Counted from the first letter of the stretch, positions 38,083 through 48,158 are shown. The stretch is DNA of 64,000 nucleotides from G963663315 sp963663315 (GCA_963663315.1 OY760176.1:496001-560000); one strand, 5' to 3'. The notes: generated from the sequence alone by a model not told the origin. Numbers and translations are program-made.

Positions 38083-39240
38083 TTATTCGGGTCTGCGGTA
38101 GGCAGACGGGGATGCGTCGCGAGTGTTGGATAGTACAATCTGCCAGAGTTGCAGATCCCGTGCCCGGAATGCGCCTGCGCATAGATGCAGATAGTACTCC
38201 CAAATTCTGTAAAAGCGATCGGAGTAATGGTCCTTCAGTTTTGGCCAGGATCGGTCGAAATTTCTGAACCAGGCCATCAGCGTGTGGTCGTAGTCGGGTC
38301 CGAAATTATGCACGTCCTCGATAATCAACCGGGATTCACAGGCCCTGGAGATTTGTTGCAATGAGGGGATTTCCCCGTTCGGGAAAATGTATTTCGAAAT
38401 CCATGGATCAACGCCCGGTCTGGAATTGTTCTTGCCGATGGTATGAAGCATGGCCCTGGCTCCATCCTTCAAACACTTTTTGACCACATTCATATAAGTG
38501 CGATAGTTCTTGTGACCGACATGCTCGAACATGCCAAGAGAGACAACGGCATCGAATTGCTCATCGACATCCCTGTAATCCTGTAGCCTGATCTCTACCG
38601 GCAACCCCCTGCACAGTTCGGCGCCCAAGTCGACCTGTTCCTTCGAAACGGTGACACCAACGACTTCAGCGCCATAGTTCTCTGCCGCAAATTTGGCAAA
38701 GCCACCCCAACCGCAACCGATATCCAGTATTGTCATGCCTTTTTCAAGATTCAGTTTGCGACATACCAGATCAAGTTTTGCCTCTTGCGCATCATCGAGA
38801 TTATCGGCATGGGCCCAGTAACCACAGGTATAAACCATCCTTCGGTCCAGCATTTCCTGGTAAAGGTCATTGCCTGCGTCGTAGTGTTTTTCACCGACCT
38901 GAAATGCACGGGAATGCTTTTGCAGATTGCACAGATTTGCCTGAGCCCAGGGTATCAAGTGGCTTAGAATCCTTTGATCGTTGCTGAGATCGGTTCTCAG
39001 CAGCCGATTGAACATTTCATCGAGCTGACTGCAATCCCACCAGTTATTCATCCACGATTCGCCAAGACCCAATGAACCGTGCAGCAGGATGCGTTTGAAG
39101 AACGCGGGGTTGTTTACCTGAATATCCCAGGGATTGGGGCCGTTGATCGACACCCCGGTACCACCCAGCAGTTTTTCGATTCGCTGTTGTGCGAATCCCT
39201 GATTATCGGGTTCAAATTGCTCTGATGTAAATTCTGACAT
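38083..39240 (-). CDS. cfa: Cyclopropane-fatty-acyl-phospholipid synthase
   Basis: 385 residues. It adds a methylene from SAM to unsaturated phospholipid acyl chains. Motifs: HYDAGNDLYQEMLDRRMVYTCGYW (substrate side), the SAM loop TILDIGCGWGGFAKFAA (~170), VVSLGMFEHVGHKNY and PGVDPWISKYIFPNGEIPS. Length matches E. coli Cfa (382). Cells use it in stationary phase or acid stress. It converges on the rrn operon and shares its terminator. Confidence 0.96.
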   Translation of the reverse strand: MSEFTSEQFEPDNQGFAQQRIEKLLGGTGVSINGPNPWDIQVNNPAFFKRILLHGSLGLGESWMNNWWDCSQLDEMFNRLLRTDLSNDQRILSHLIPWAQANLCNLQKHSRAFQVGEKHYDAGNDLYQEMLDRRMVYTCGYWAHADNLDDAQEAKLDLVCRKLNLEKGMTILDIGCGWGGFAKFAAENYGAEVVGVTVSKEQVDLGAELCRGLPVEIRLQDYRDVDEQFDAVVSLGMFEHVGHKNYRTYMNVVKKCLKDGARAMLHTIGKNNSRPGVDPWISKYIFPNGEIPSLQQISRACESRLIIEDVHNFGPDYDHTLMAWFRNFDRSWPKLKDHYSDRFYRIWEYYLHLCAGAFRARDLQLWQIVLSNTRDASPSAYRRPE

Positions 39241-39328
39241 TTCTCCCCGTATTTTAAATTGCGGGTTGTCCAGCTATGGATTCAATTCTGCCTTACGGGT
39301 AATTATAGTGCAATGAGTGACTCTCCAG

Positions 39329-39892
39329 TCAAGGTTGATTTGAAAGTATTTTTGATATCCGTTCAAGTGGGAACCATTCCGTAATGATCGCAATCGGACT
39401 TGTTTTGACCAGGATCCTGTACACTCGGTAGAGAAATTCATGATCCTGGTCGAGGCCAAGATGATCTGCAGCCATTCCGCTACAGCGATACCCGCAATCG
39501 ACAATTTCTCTGTGATTGTCAGCCAGTTGCCTGTTCAGTATCACCCCAAGAGGAATGTTCTGCTGTTCGAGCATGTCCCGGGCATCGGGTCTTAATTCCT
39601 GATGAAGGATGACCGACTCGGCATACAGCAGGTCCTGGCCGGTTTTTTCTCCTCGCAGGGTAATCTGGCGATAAAGACAGGCCGAGTGACGATCCGGCAA
39701 GGCTATCGCAGGGTGATTTTCAGTACGGTCAACAGACTGTTTCTTCAACCCCAGTATGAGCGATTCGCCTGCCAGCGCTTCCAGCAGTTCCGTGACCGTG
39801 CCATCGGTGACCAGCAACAATCTCGCGCACAGCGGCAGTCCGAAATAATCATATCCCCTGGCAGCGAGGATGTCTTCAATTTCCGGGCGCAT
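39329..39892 (-). CDS. DUF98 / chorismate-lyase-like protein
   Basis: 187 residues from the ATG at 39892, 12 bases after the polA stop and with AGGG ahead of it; a longer frame upstream runs into polA and is rejected. LLLVTDGTVTELLEAL, SACLYRQITLRGEKTG (with a basic residue), LLYAESVILHQELRP and LGVILNRQ fit the DUF98 / UbiC-like fold, whose members split chorismate to 4-hydroxybenzoate and pyruvate. Whether this one is the ubiquinone-pathway lyase or a related hydrolase cannot be settled from sequence. Proximity to polA suggests co-transcription only. Confidence 0.7.
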   Translation of the reverse strand: MRPEIEDILAARGYDYFGLPLCARLLLVTDGTVTELLEALAGESLILGLKKQSVDRTENHPAIALPDRHSACLYRQITLRGEKTGQDLLYAESVILHQELRPDARDMLEQQNIPLGVILNRQLADNHREIVDCGYRCSGMAADHLGLDQDHEFLYRVYRILVKTSPIAIITEWFPLERISKILSNQP

Positions 39893-39903
39893 CCGATTAT
39901 GCC

Positions 39904-42600
39904 CTAATGCGCTTCTTTCCAGTTGTGACCGATGCCAACATCGACGACCAGCGGAACATTCAGTTTTTTGACTCCACACATCAGATCAGTCGCTATTTCA
40001 ACCATTTCATCGATTTGCGCCTCTTCTACTTCAAACACCAGTTCATCATGAACCTGAAGGATGATTTTGCTGGTAGAGTCATTTTCGATCAGCCACCTGT
40101 CGATCGCCAGCATAGCCAGTTTTATCAGGTCGGCAGCCGTTCCCTGTACCGGAGCATTGATCGCGGTGCGTTCCGCATATTGGCGCAGGGTACCGTTTTT
40201 GGAATTGATTTCCGGCAGATTCAGGCGTCGCCCGAATAGCGTTTCCACGAAACCCTGTTCCCTGGCGCGCTCACGAGTGCTTTGCATGAATTTTCTTACT
40301 CCGGGGTAACGCTCGAAATAGATGTCGATATACTGTCTCGCCTCTTTCAGTTCGATTTTCAGTTGACGGGCCAGACCAAACGCCGACATGCCATAGATAA
40401 GCCCGAAATTGATGGCTTTCGCCCTTCTGCGTTGTTCGCCGTCAACCTGATCAGGTTGTGTATCGAATACTTCCGCAGCGGTCGCACGATGTATATCGGC
40501 CCCGTTGGTGAACGCATCAATCAGTCCCTGGTCCTGTGAGAGGTGAGCCATGATGCGCAGTTCGATCTGTGAATAATCCGCTGCCAGCAGCAGACAGCCT
40601 TGCTCGGGGATGAAGGCTTCGCGTATTTTCCGGCCCTGTTCGGACCGGATCGGGATATTTTGCAGATTCGGGTCGGACGAGGACAAGCGTCCGGTAGACG
40701 CAACGGCTTGATGGTAGGAAGTATGGATCCGGCCCGAACAGGGATTGATCAACTCCGGCAGCCGGTCGGTATAGGTGCCCTTCAGCTTAGCCAGCCCCCG
40801 GTGTTCGAGAATCAACGCTGGCAATTCATACTTCCCGGCAAGTTCCTGCAGAACATTCTCTGCCGTGGACGGTTGTCCCTTCGGGGTCTTGCTCAATACC
40901 GGCAGACCGAGCTTGTCATAGAGTATTTCCTGAATCTGCTTTGGCGATGCGATGCTGAAGACCTGGCCAGCCAGCTTGTGCGCCGCCTGTTCCAGTTCAG
41001 CCAGCCGTTCGGTGATTTCAGCGCTTTGCCTGTGCAGCCGGTCAGCGTCGATTTTTACGCCATGGGTTTCGGTTCGAACCAGCGCCTGGAGCAGCGGCAT
41101 TTCGATATCATGGAATACGCTCGACAGGGTTTGATTTTCAGCAAGTTCCTGCGTCAGCACCCGGTGCAACTGAAGTGTGACGTCGGCGTCTTCCGCAGCA
41201 TAACGGGTCGCCTGCTCGATGCTGACCTGATCGAAGGTCAGTTGTTTCCTGCCGGCGCCAGCGACCTCGGAGAATTTGATGGTGTCCCGGCCCAGATGCC
41301 GCTTCGCCAGCGTATCCATGTCGTGTCTTGAATTGCCCGCTTCCAGAACATAGGACATCAGCATGGTGTCATGGGTGATCCCCTGCAGGTCAATACCATG
41401 GCGTTGCAGCACCTCGACATCGTATTTGAGATTCTGTCCGGTTTTTGCCTTTAACGGATTTTCGAGCAGCGGGCGAAGCCGTTCGAGAGTCTGTTCAAAC
41501 GGCAACTGGTCGGGCATCCCCGGATAATCATGGCCGACAGGCAGGTAGGCTGCCTGGCCCGGGTCTGCACAAAAGGAAAGTCCGACCAGTCTGGCCTGAT
41601 GCGCATCCGCAGAGGTTGTTTCGGTATCAATCGCAAACAGCGGAGCGTGATCCAGGATCTTCAGCCATTTCTCGAAAGTGTCTTCATCAAGAATAACCTC
41701 GTACTGCACTTGATCTTCAATCGGGTCAACCCCGGTCGCCGGTGTGATTGTTTCCTTCAGCCAGGAGCGGAATTCAAGGTCTTCGTAGAAGTGTCTGAGT
41801 AATGCATTGTCCGGTTGGCCGATCACCAGACTTTCCGGGCTGTCATCGAGTTCAACATCACACTTGAGCGTCGTCAGCCGCTTTGACAGGGCAAGCTGAT
41901 CCAGATTGGCACGAAGATTTTCTCCTGCCTTGCCCTTGATCCGGTCGGCATTGGCGATGATATTGTCCAGTGTTCCATATTCTTCAAACCATTTGACTGC
42001 CGTTTTCGGACCGACCATGGGGATGCCGGGAATATTATCCGAACTATCACCAATCAGGGCCAGGTACTCGACGATTCTTTCCGGCAGCACCCCGAATTTT
42101 GCCAAAACGCCGTTGGCATCAAGCCGGATTTTTTTCATCGTATCGAGCATTTCAACGTTGTCATCGACAAGCTGGGTGAGGTCTTTGTCGTTACTGACGA
42201 TGAGCGTGCGGAATCCGGATGCCGTGGCGCGTTTGCAGAGGGTGCCGATCACATCATCTGCCTCGACCCCGCTGACCGAGATCAATGGCAGCCCCATCGC
42301 AGGTATGATCTTCCTGATCGTGTCAAGCTGCTCCCTGAGATCATCCGGCATCGGCGGTCGATTGGCTTTGTACTCCCGGTACATCTCGTGTCTGAAGTTT
42401 TTGCCCTTGGCATCCATCAACACGGCGATATGGGTGGGCTGACATTCCCTCAGCAGGCTGCGCAACATGTTGATCATGCCGAAAATAGCCTGGGTGCCCC
42501 TGCCGTCAGAAGTGGTTAACGGATTCCGGCTCCTGACATGATAGGCGCGAAACAGAAACGCGGTTCCGTCCACCAGGATGATTTCCTTATCGGGAGACAT
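39904..42600 (-). CDS. polA: DNA polymerase I
   Basis: 898 residues with all three domains: 5' nuclease (~1-290; ILVDGTAFLFRAYH, DNIPGIPMVGPKTA), 3'-5' proofreading exonuclease (~305-490) with the metal triad starting FAIDTETTS, and polymerase (~500-898) with motif A LAADYSQIELR, motif B RRRAKAINFGLIYGMS and motif C LQVHDELVFEV. The exonuclease acidic residues appear intact, so proofreading is likely. It fills gaps and removes RNA primers. The chorismate-lyase-like gene follows at 12 bases. Confidence 0.98.
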   Translation of the reverse strand: MSPDKEIILVDGTAFLFRAYHVRSRNPLTTSDGRGTQAIFGMINMLRSLLRECQPTHIAVLMDAKGKNFRHEMYREYKANRPPMPDDLREQLDTIRKIIPAMGLPLISVSGVEADDVIGTLCKRATASGFRTLIVSNDKDLTQLVDDNVEMLDTMKKIRLDANGVLAKFGVLPERIVEYLALIGDSSDNIPGIPMVGPKTAVKWFEEYGTLDNIIANADRIKGKAGENLRANLDQLALSKRLTTLKCDVELDDSPESLVIGQPDNALLRHFYEDLEFRSWLKETITPATGVDPIEDQVQYEVILDEDTFEKWLKILDHAPLFAIDTETTSADAHQARLVGLSFCADPGQAAYLPVGHDYPGMPDQLPFEQTLERLRPLLENPLKAKTGQNLKYDVEVLQRHGIDLQGITHDTMLMSYVLEAGNSRHDMDTLAKRHLGRDTIKFSEVAGAGRKQLTFDQVSIEQATRYAAEDADVTLQLHRVLTQELAENQTLSSVFHDIEMPLLQALVRTETHGVKIDADRLHRQSAEITERLAELEQAAHKLAGQVFSIASPKQIQEILYDKLGLPVLSKTPKGQPSTAENVLQELAGKYELPALILEHRGLAKLKGTYTDRLPELINPCSGRIHTSYHQAVASTGRLSSSDPNLQNIPIRSEQGRKIREAFIPEQGCLLLAADYSQIELRIMAHLSQDQGLIDAFTNGADIHRATAAEVFDTQPDQVDGEQRRRAKAINFGLIYGMSAFGLARQLKIELKEARQYIDIYFERYPGVRKFMQSTRERAREQGFVETLFGRRLNLPEINSKNGTLRQYAERTAINAPVQGTAADLIKLAMLAIDRWLIENDSTSKIILQVHDELVFEVEEAQIDEMVEIATDLMCGVKKLNVPLVVDVGIGHNWKEAH

Positions 42601-42630
42601 AAATTGAAGTAAACCTGTTATGAACGAAGG

Positions 42631-44826
42631 TCATAACTGAATTGCCGATGTCCTTCTCGCGTTATACAGTGGAATCGAAACCGTAACCTGTACGCCGTTT
42701 GTGTCTACCCTGTTTTCCGCCCACACTTTGCCCTGATGGTATTCGACAATCAATCGCACGACAAACAGGCCCAGGCCGAGGTGGGAGTGCTGGGCATTGT
42801 TCTTGCCATCGGTAACCATCGGGTCGAACAACCGGGTGCCGCTGATGTGGTCGGGTAACTCCCCGCCGTGGTTCAGAACGCTAATTTCCGCTTTATTATC
42901 ATTCTGCACGACTTTGACGACGACCGGTTTGTCCCGCTCGCTGAACTGCACCGCGTTGTCGATCAGTTTGTCCAACATCTGCGCGAGATGATCCTGGCTG
43001 CCCATGATTACGATTGAACGGGAGCGGATATCCAGGATGAACTCCTGATCGGGTTGGCTGCTGCGATACCCGTCCATGAATCCTGACAACAGACTGGTCA
43101 GGATGATCGGTTCCTTGACCTCATCGCGCATGGCTTCTTCAAGATTCGCAGCCTCGGTCAGATTGGTCAGAATCAGGCGCAGTCGATGGACCCCGTTCAA
43201 CGCCCGTTGCATGTGCTTGTTCTGTTGAATCCGGGGTATGTCGGATTCCAGGATCTGCAGGGAAGAACTGACCACATTCAGCGGATTGCTCATCTCATGG
43301 GCCAGCATATCCGGCATACCCTCCAGATAACGTGTGTATCCCGACAGGCGATTCAACATGCTGGTGATGCTGCGGCCAAGATTACCGAGTTCGTCCGCAG
43401 GATAGGTACGGGAAGGAATTCGGTCTTCGAGCACACGTCCTTCCGGAGTAATCGCTTGCTCCGTGGTGTCGTGCAACCGGCGAACCCGCACCGTCAACCG
43501 CCAGGCGAAAATGAACAAAGTGGCCAGAACAAGAAAGAATACCAGAATGGTAACCAGGGTCAGACTACGCAGTAGCTGATACTGCAGGGCGAGTATCGCA
43601 TGACTGCTTTGTTCCACTACAACCGCACCGAGTATCTCGTTGCCGGAGCGAATCGGATATCCGGCCACAACAATTTCCGCTTTTCCATCCAGTGAAGGAC
43701 GCAACTCGGCCTTCGGTGTGCCATTCAGTATCGTGGTGAAAATCCTGTCCGGCCGCAGCGCCACATCGTGGGAAACATCTATGAACTGGGTGGAAGGGCG
43801 GCCGAGCAGGTTGTCTAACAGGGTCTGGATATGGCCGAACAGGGCGCTGGTAAGGCTGTTCTCTTCTTCGGGCGCCGTGGCCAGGGATGGGGCCGACGAA
43901 AGTCCACCTACCACGGCGCGTACCCGTTGCAGATTGTCCAGAATCCAGATCAGTGATTGCGGGGTGTCGAGGCCCTTCAGTATCTTGGTCAATTCGGGCG
44001 ATGTGATCAAAATCTGACTCGGTTGCTTGCCGGATATTTGTGGGGAAACAGGGATAATCATGCTGGTTTCCCGACTATCAGGGTCATCCACATCGACGGC
44101 AAAGAATCCAACTCCATGGCGATCTCCAATCACATCACGGGGAATGCGCAATTCGATCCTGTAGCCCCATTCCGTTTCGGCCAGTTCAGCAGTAAATGTG
44201 GTCACATCAGTTCCTTCGAGAGGAAGCTCCCATTCTTCGTCAACCAGAAATGAGCTCATCCTCCCCGGCTCCGATGCGACCAGAAGATAGTGCTCCAGCG
44301 GCCCACCCGGTGGCTGGATCAGTATTCTGAGCTGATCACTGTTATTGATCAAGCGCAACTCAAGATCGCGGTAGATTATCCTGTCGTCGTTGATTTCAAA
44401 CAGTACATACAAATATTGTTCTTGATAACCGACGATGTTCTTTACGGAAAAGGAGTCCGAGTCATATTCACCGTCACAGATCGGCAACTCGTTACCGGTA
44501 TAATATTTGGCGTGTTCCTGTACCGATTCCCAATCGGTGGATTGGCCATCAAGCTGGATCAGATTATCCAGCTTGTGAGCGTACAGACCGTTCGCGTCGC
44601 CCAATATTTCCGGCACCCCGGTTTCCGGATTGAACAACTCTGACCGGTCATTGAGCACAGTGGCAATACCATTGGCGGTCAGCAGCAGCGCATTTTTCTG
44701 TCCCTGTACCAGAAACTGCTTCATTTCCTGCACATAATGATAGCCCATCCACGGAATCGCCAGCAATATTATTACGATCCACATCAATCTGGCGCGTATG
44801 CTGAGTGTTCGTAATGATTTCAGCAT
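42631..44826 (-). CDS. pdsS: PdsS-type sensor histidine kinase
   Basis: 731 residues: transmembrane segment ~13-30, a large periplasmic region to ~425, transmembrane ~430-450, HAMP-like linker (RLHDTTEQAI), dimerisation helix with the phospho-acceptor in MLAHEMSNPLNVVSS (His ~510), and the ATPase domain with N box DKLIDNAVQFSE and G box HLGLGLFVVRL. The long periplasmic domain and the companion regulator fit the kinase of the proteobacterial dedicated sortase system. No sortase or LPxTG-type substrate is in the window. Kinase and regulator are co-directional, 35 bases apart. Confidence 0.85.
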   Translation of the reverse strand: MLKSLRTLSIRARLMWIVIILLAIPWMGYHYVQEMKQFLVQGQKNALLLTANGIATVLNDRSELFNPETGVPEILGDANGLYAHKLDNLIQLDGQSTDWESVQEHAKYYTGNELPICDGEYDSDSFSVKNIVGYQEQYLYVLFEINDDRIIYRDLELRLINNSDQLRILIQPPGGPLEHYLLVASEPGRMSSFLVDEEWELPLEGTDVTTFTAELAETEWGYRIELRIPRDVIGDRHGVGFFAVDVDDPDSRETSMIIPVSPQISGKQPSQILITSPELTKILKGLDTPQSLIWILDNLQRVRAVVGGLSSAPSLATAPEEENSLTSALFGHIQTLLDNLLGRPSTQFIDVSHDVALRPDRIFTTILNGTPKAELRPSLDGKAEIVVAGYPIRSGNEILGAVVVEQSSHAILALQYQLLRSLTLVTILVFFLVLATLFIFAWRLTVRVRRLHDTTEQAITPEGRVLEDRIPSRTYPADELGNLGRSITSMLNRLSGYTRYLEGMPDMLAHEMSNPLNVVSSSLQILESDIPRIQQNKHMQRALNGVHRLRLILTNLTEAANLEEAMRDEVKEPIILTSLLSGFMDGYRSSQPDQEFILDIRSRSIVIMGSQDHLAQMLDKLIDNAVQFSERDKPVVVKVVQNDNKAEISVLNHGGELPDHISGTRLFDPMVTDGKNNAQHSHLGLGLFVVRLIVEYHQGKVWAENRVDTNGVQVTVSIPLYNARRTSAIQL

Positions 44827-44861
44827 GGCGCTTGCAACAGGTTATCAGGGAAAGGGAATGG

Positions 44862-45557
44862 TCATTCCGGTTGCCAACGGTAACCAACACCGAATACAGT
44901 CTGGATCTTCGCAAAAGTGGCATCGACTTCCTTGAATTTTTTACGGACACGGCGGACATACCCGTTTATCGTATTTTTTTCGACATAGCTCTGGCGTGTG
45001 ACCTGCATCAATGCTTCGTATGTCTTGACATGCCCCGGGTTTCTGGCCAGCGCTTCGATCAGCCAGAATTCAGTAAGGGTCAAATGGAGCAACTGACCTT
45101 TCCAACTGATCGACATGCTGTTCTGATTGATTTCAAGGTCTCCCAGGATCAGCGCCGACTGGCTTTGGGTTTCACTCTGGACCGAACTTGCGATGCGGAA
45201 CAGGGACGATACCCGGACCGCAAGAAACTGAAGGTTTACAGGTTTGGTAATGTAGTCCCAGGCATCGAGTCTGAGTCCGGATACCCGGTCAACATCGTTA
45301 TCACGGGCAGTCAGGAAAATGATCGGCATCTGGGGGCTGGTTCTCCTCAGATAACGGCACAGCTCGAAGCCACCGTCCATTTCATTTTCCAGCATAATGT
45401 CGAGTATCGCAAGATCGGGCAGGGATTTGCCGAACCCCTCCATCGCACTTGTTCTGTTGGGGTAGGTGCGAACAGTATAACCGTGACGGGTCAACGCATC
45501 CGAGTAGTTTTCGCGCTGGTCCGCATCATCTTCGACAATGGCAATTGTTCTCGACAT
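44862..45557 (-). CDS. pdsR: PdsR-type response regulator
   Basis: 231 residues. Receiver domain with the acidic pocket IVEDDADQ, phospho-acceptor Asp in LAILDIMLENEMDGGFE (~54), and the conserved Thr and Lys in FLTARDN and YITKPVN. The C-terminal winged-helix DNA-binding domain has TLTEFWLIEALARNPGHVKTYEAL and ends RVRKKFKEVD...FGVGYRW, the OmpR/PhoB layout. The sequence fits the regulator of the dedicated sortase system. Operon partner: pdsS immediately downstream. Confidence 0.87.
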   Translation of the reverse strand: MSRTIAIVEDDADQRENYSDALTRHGYTVRTYPNRTSAMEGFGKSLPDLAILDIMLENEMDGGFELCRYLRRTSPQMPIIFLTARDNDVDRVSGLRLDAWDYITKPVNLQFLAVRVSSLFRIASSVQSETQSQSALILGDLEINQNSMSISWKGQLLHLTLTEFWLIEALARNPGHVKTYEALMQVTRQSYVEKNTINGYVRRVRKKFKEVDATFAKIQTVFGVGYRWQPE

Positions 45558-45759
45558 GTTCAGCCTCCCGGGAATTTAATGCGCCAAGCAATCAAATACG
45601 GATACTATATATATCAGAGCTGTCAGTATAACGGAATAACAGTGATCAAACATGGGAATTTATGTCCGATTAATGCCATGAATTTGCCACCCCTTTCCCC
45701 TCCCGTTGCCATCCCGGTGCAGTGTAATAACTGTGACCCGAAATGTATGGAATCCTGCC

Positions 45760-46002
45760 ATGAGCCAGAAAGTATTTATCCCTGTAACCGATGAAATCCT
45801 TTACGAGCACCCGGAGTTGATTACCTCGCCGTTGTGCCCCTACCAGGTAGACAATCCCTGTTTTCACTGGATGGCAACGGTAGAACTGGCGGATGAGTCA
45901 GGGACCCGGATCAAGGACAAACAGCACTTTGACTCTACCATGGTACTGGACGGGAACGCCGTCAGGCGATCCGGATATCAAACCGGGTCCAGCTTGGCAT
46001 AG
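45760..46002 (+). CDS. Small conserved-type hypothetical protein
   Basis: 80 residues from the ATG at 45760, with a GGA ~9 bases before it; the longer frame from 45706 has no support. Sequence: MSQKVFIPVTDEILYEHPEL, then PLCPYQVDNPCFHWMATVEL, then KDKQHFDSTM, so it has a Tyr/Pro-rich central part with one Cys and one Trp and no transmembrane segment. I do not recognise the family with certainty. Its end overlaps the 3' end of uvrD on the other strand by ~25 bases. It diverges from pdsR, so it may belong with that system. Confidence 0.6.
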   Translation: MSQKVFIPVTDEILYEHPELITSPLCPYQVDNPCFHWMATVELADESGTRIKDKQHFDSTMVLDGNAVRRSGYQTGSSLA

Positions 46003-48158
46003 GCGCAAATCAGCCACTTCGCCCCGACGTTGTTGAAATTTACCTGAACCCTGGCGTGTGCACCCTGGCCCTCCAGGCTTAAAACCATACCCTCGCCGAA
46101 TTTACTGTGCCGGACCCGCCTGCCGGGTGTGAGGCCGTTGAATCCTGTTGCCGGTGTGGTCCGGTTGCGTGAGTCCCTGAGTGAGCCTCCGAATGCATTA
46201 CGACCGGGTTTCGGTTCTGCGATCTGTTCGATACATGTCTCCGGCATTTCAGTGAAGAACCGGGACGGTTGGGCATAATGATCCCTGCCGTACAGCCTGC
46301 GTATTTTTGCATGGCAGAGATAAAGCTGCTGCATCGCCCGCGTCATGCCAACGTAACATAAGCGCCGCTCTTCTTCGAGATTGGCATCGTCCAGGCATTT
46401 CTGGTGGGGCAACAACCCGTCTTCCATTCCGCACAGGAACACAAGGGGAAATTCCAGTCCCTTGGCCGAGTGCAGGCTCATCAACTGAACGCAATCATCC
46501 CATTTATCAGCCTGCCCTGCGTCTGCCTCCAATGAGGTTTGGGCCAGAAACAGCGCCAGTTCATCTAATTCCGCTTCTTCCTGTGCCTCTTCATCGGCAA
46601 AAAAGTTGCGTGTCGCATTGACCAGTTCTTCAAGGTTTTCAACCCGCGTCCGGGCTATCTCCCCCTTTCCCTTGCCATGGTGTTCGAGCAGACCACTGTG
46701 TTGCAATACATGGTCGGTCAGTTCCGCCAATTCCAGCGTTTTGGTGTCAGCAACCATCCGGTTGACCAAATCCTGAAAATTACTGACCGCGGTCAATGTC
46801 TGCGGAGCCAGCTCGCGCTGGTCAACTATGCGGGTGGTTGCCTCCCACATGGAGATCGCCCCGGTGCGGGCGCGTTGACGGATCATTTCGAGCGTCCGGT
46901 TGCCGATACCGCGGGTGGGCAGATTGACAATGCGCTCGAATGCAGGGTCCGAATCCCGGTTGCTGATCAATCGCAAATAGGCCAGGGCATCCTTGATTTC
47001 AGCCCGTTCGAAAAAACGGAACCCACCATAGACACGATAAGGAATTCCCTGCTTGAGCAGTTGCTCCTCAAACACGCGGGACTGGGCATTGGAGCGATAC
47101 AGGATGGCGGTCTGATCCCTTCTGTTGCCACGCCCGGTCCAGTCCTGAATCCGGGCTGTGACAAAGCGGGATTCATCAATTTCATCACTCGCGGTATAGA
47201 CGCGAACGGGTGTTCCGGCGGGTTGGTCGGTCCACAGGTTCTTGCCCATTCGTCTGGCATTGTTGGCAATCACGTTATTTGCGGCATTCAGTATATTGCC
47301 GGTCGAGCGATAGTTCTGTTCCAGTCTGAAGACGCGGGCCTGCTTGAAATCCTTCTCGAAACTGAGGACATTTTCCACCCGCGCCCCACGCCATCCGTAA
47401 ATCGACTGGTCATCATCGCCCACGGCAAACAGACTCCGGTGGCGGGCGGACAGGAGCCTGACCCATTGATACTGAATGCTGTTGGTATCCTGAAATTCAT
47501 CGACCAGAACATGCAAGAACCGGTCTTGCCAGGTTTCCCGGACGGTTTGATTGTTGCGAAACAGTTCCAGCGTGCGCAGCAGCAGTTCGGCAAAATCCAC
47601 CAGTCCGGAGCGACGGCACAGATTTTCATAGGCGAGGTAAATCTGATAAAAGGTCTGTTGGTGGCTGTCATGCCCCGTCGGCAGGTGTTCAGGACGTATC
47701 GCCGCCTCTTTGTGGTTGCCGATCATTCCCTGTAACTGGCGGGGTGGCCAGTGGGCCTCATCGAGGTCATGTTCCTTGAGCAGGCGGCGTATCAACCGGT
47801 ACTGGTCATCGCTGTCGAGGATTTCGAAATCCTGCGGCAGCCCTGCATCTTCATGATGCAGTCGCAATAATCGGTGACAAATACCATGAAATGTGCCGAT
47901 CCACAGACCGGTCAGCGGTGTTGTGAACAGATTCCCGACTCGATCACGCATCTCCCTGGCCGCCTTGTTGGTGAAGGTGACAGCCAGTATGGAGGCCGGG
48001 GAAACCTGATGTCCTTCAATCAGGTAAGCGATACGATGGGTGAGGACACGGGTTTTACCGCTGCCCGCGCCTGCGATCACCAGAACCGGCCCCGGCGGCG
48101 CCGCCACGGCTTCCCGCTGTGCGTCGTTCAGGGGGTCGAAAATATGCGAAACATCCAT
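45978..48158 (-). CDS. uvrD: DNA helicase II UvrD
   Basis: 726 residues, superfamily 1A helicase used in nucleotide excision and mismatch repair. Walker A VLVIAGAGSGKTRVLTHRIAYLI (~30), motif II DEFQDTNSIQYQW, motif III VGDDDQSIYGWRGA, motif IV EQNYRSTGNILNAAN, motif V LMSLHSAKGLEFPLVFLCGMEDGL and motif VI RRLCYVGMTRA. The C-terminal tail (TPGRRVRHSKFGEGMVLSL) is the RNA-polymerase-binding module. Length equals that of E. coli UvrD (720). Confidence 0.97.
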   Translation of the reverse strand: MDVSHIFDPLNDAQREAVAAPPGPVLVIAGAGSGKTRVLTHRIAYLIEGHQVSPASILAVTFTNKAAREMRDRVGNLFTTPLTGLWIGTFHGICHRLLRLHHEDAGLPQDFEILDSDDQYRLIRRLLKEHDLDEAHWPPRQLQGMIGNHKEAAIRPEHLPTGHDSHQQTFYQIYLAYENLCRRSGLVDFAELLLRTLELFRNNQTVRETWQDRFLHVLVDEFQDTNSIQYQWVRLLSARHRSLFAVGDDDQSIYGWRGARVENVLSFEKDFKQARVFRLEQNYRSTGNILNAANNVIANNARRMGKNLWTDQPAGTPVRVYTASDEIDESRFVTARIQDWTGRGNRRDQTAILYRSNAQSRVFEEQLLKQGIPYRVYGGFRFFERAEIKDALAYLRLISNRDSDPAFERIVNLPTRGIGNRTLEMIRQRARTGAISMWEATTRIVDQRELAPQTLTAVSNFQDLVNRMVADTKTLELAELTDHVLQHSGLLEHHGKGKGEIARTRVENLEELVNATRNFFADEEAQEEAELDELALFLAQTSLEADAGQADKWDDCVQLMSLHSAKGLEFPLVFLCGMEDGLLPHQKCLDDANLEEERRLCYVGMTRAMQQLYLCHAKIRRLYGRDHYAQPSRFFTEMPETCIEQIAEPKPGRNAFGGSLRDSRNRTTPATGFNGLTPGRRVRHSKFGEGMVLSLEGQGAHARVQVNFNNVGAKWLICAYAKLDPV

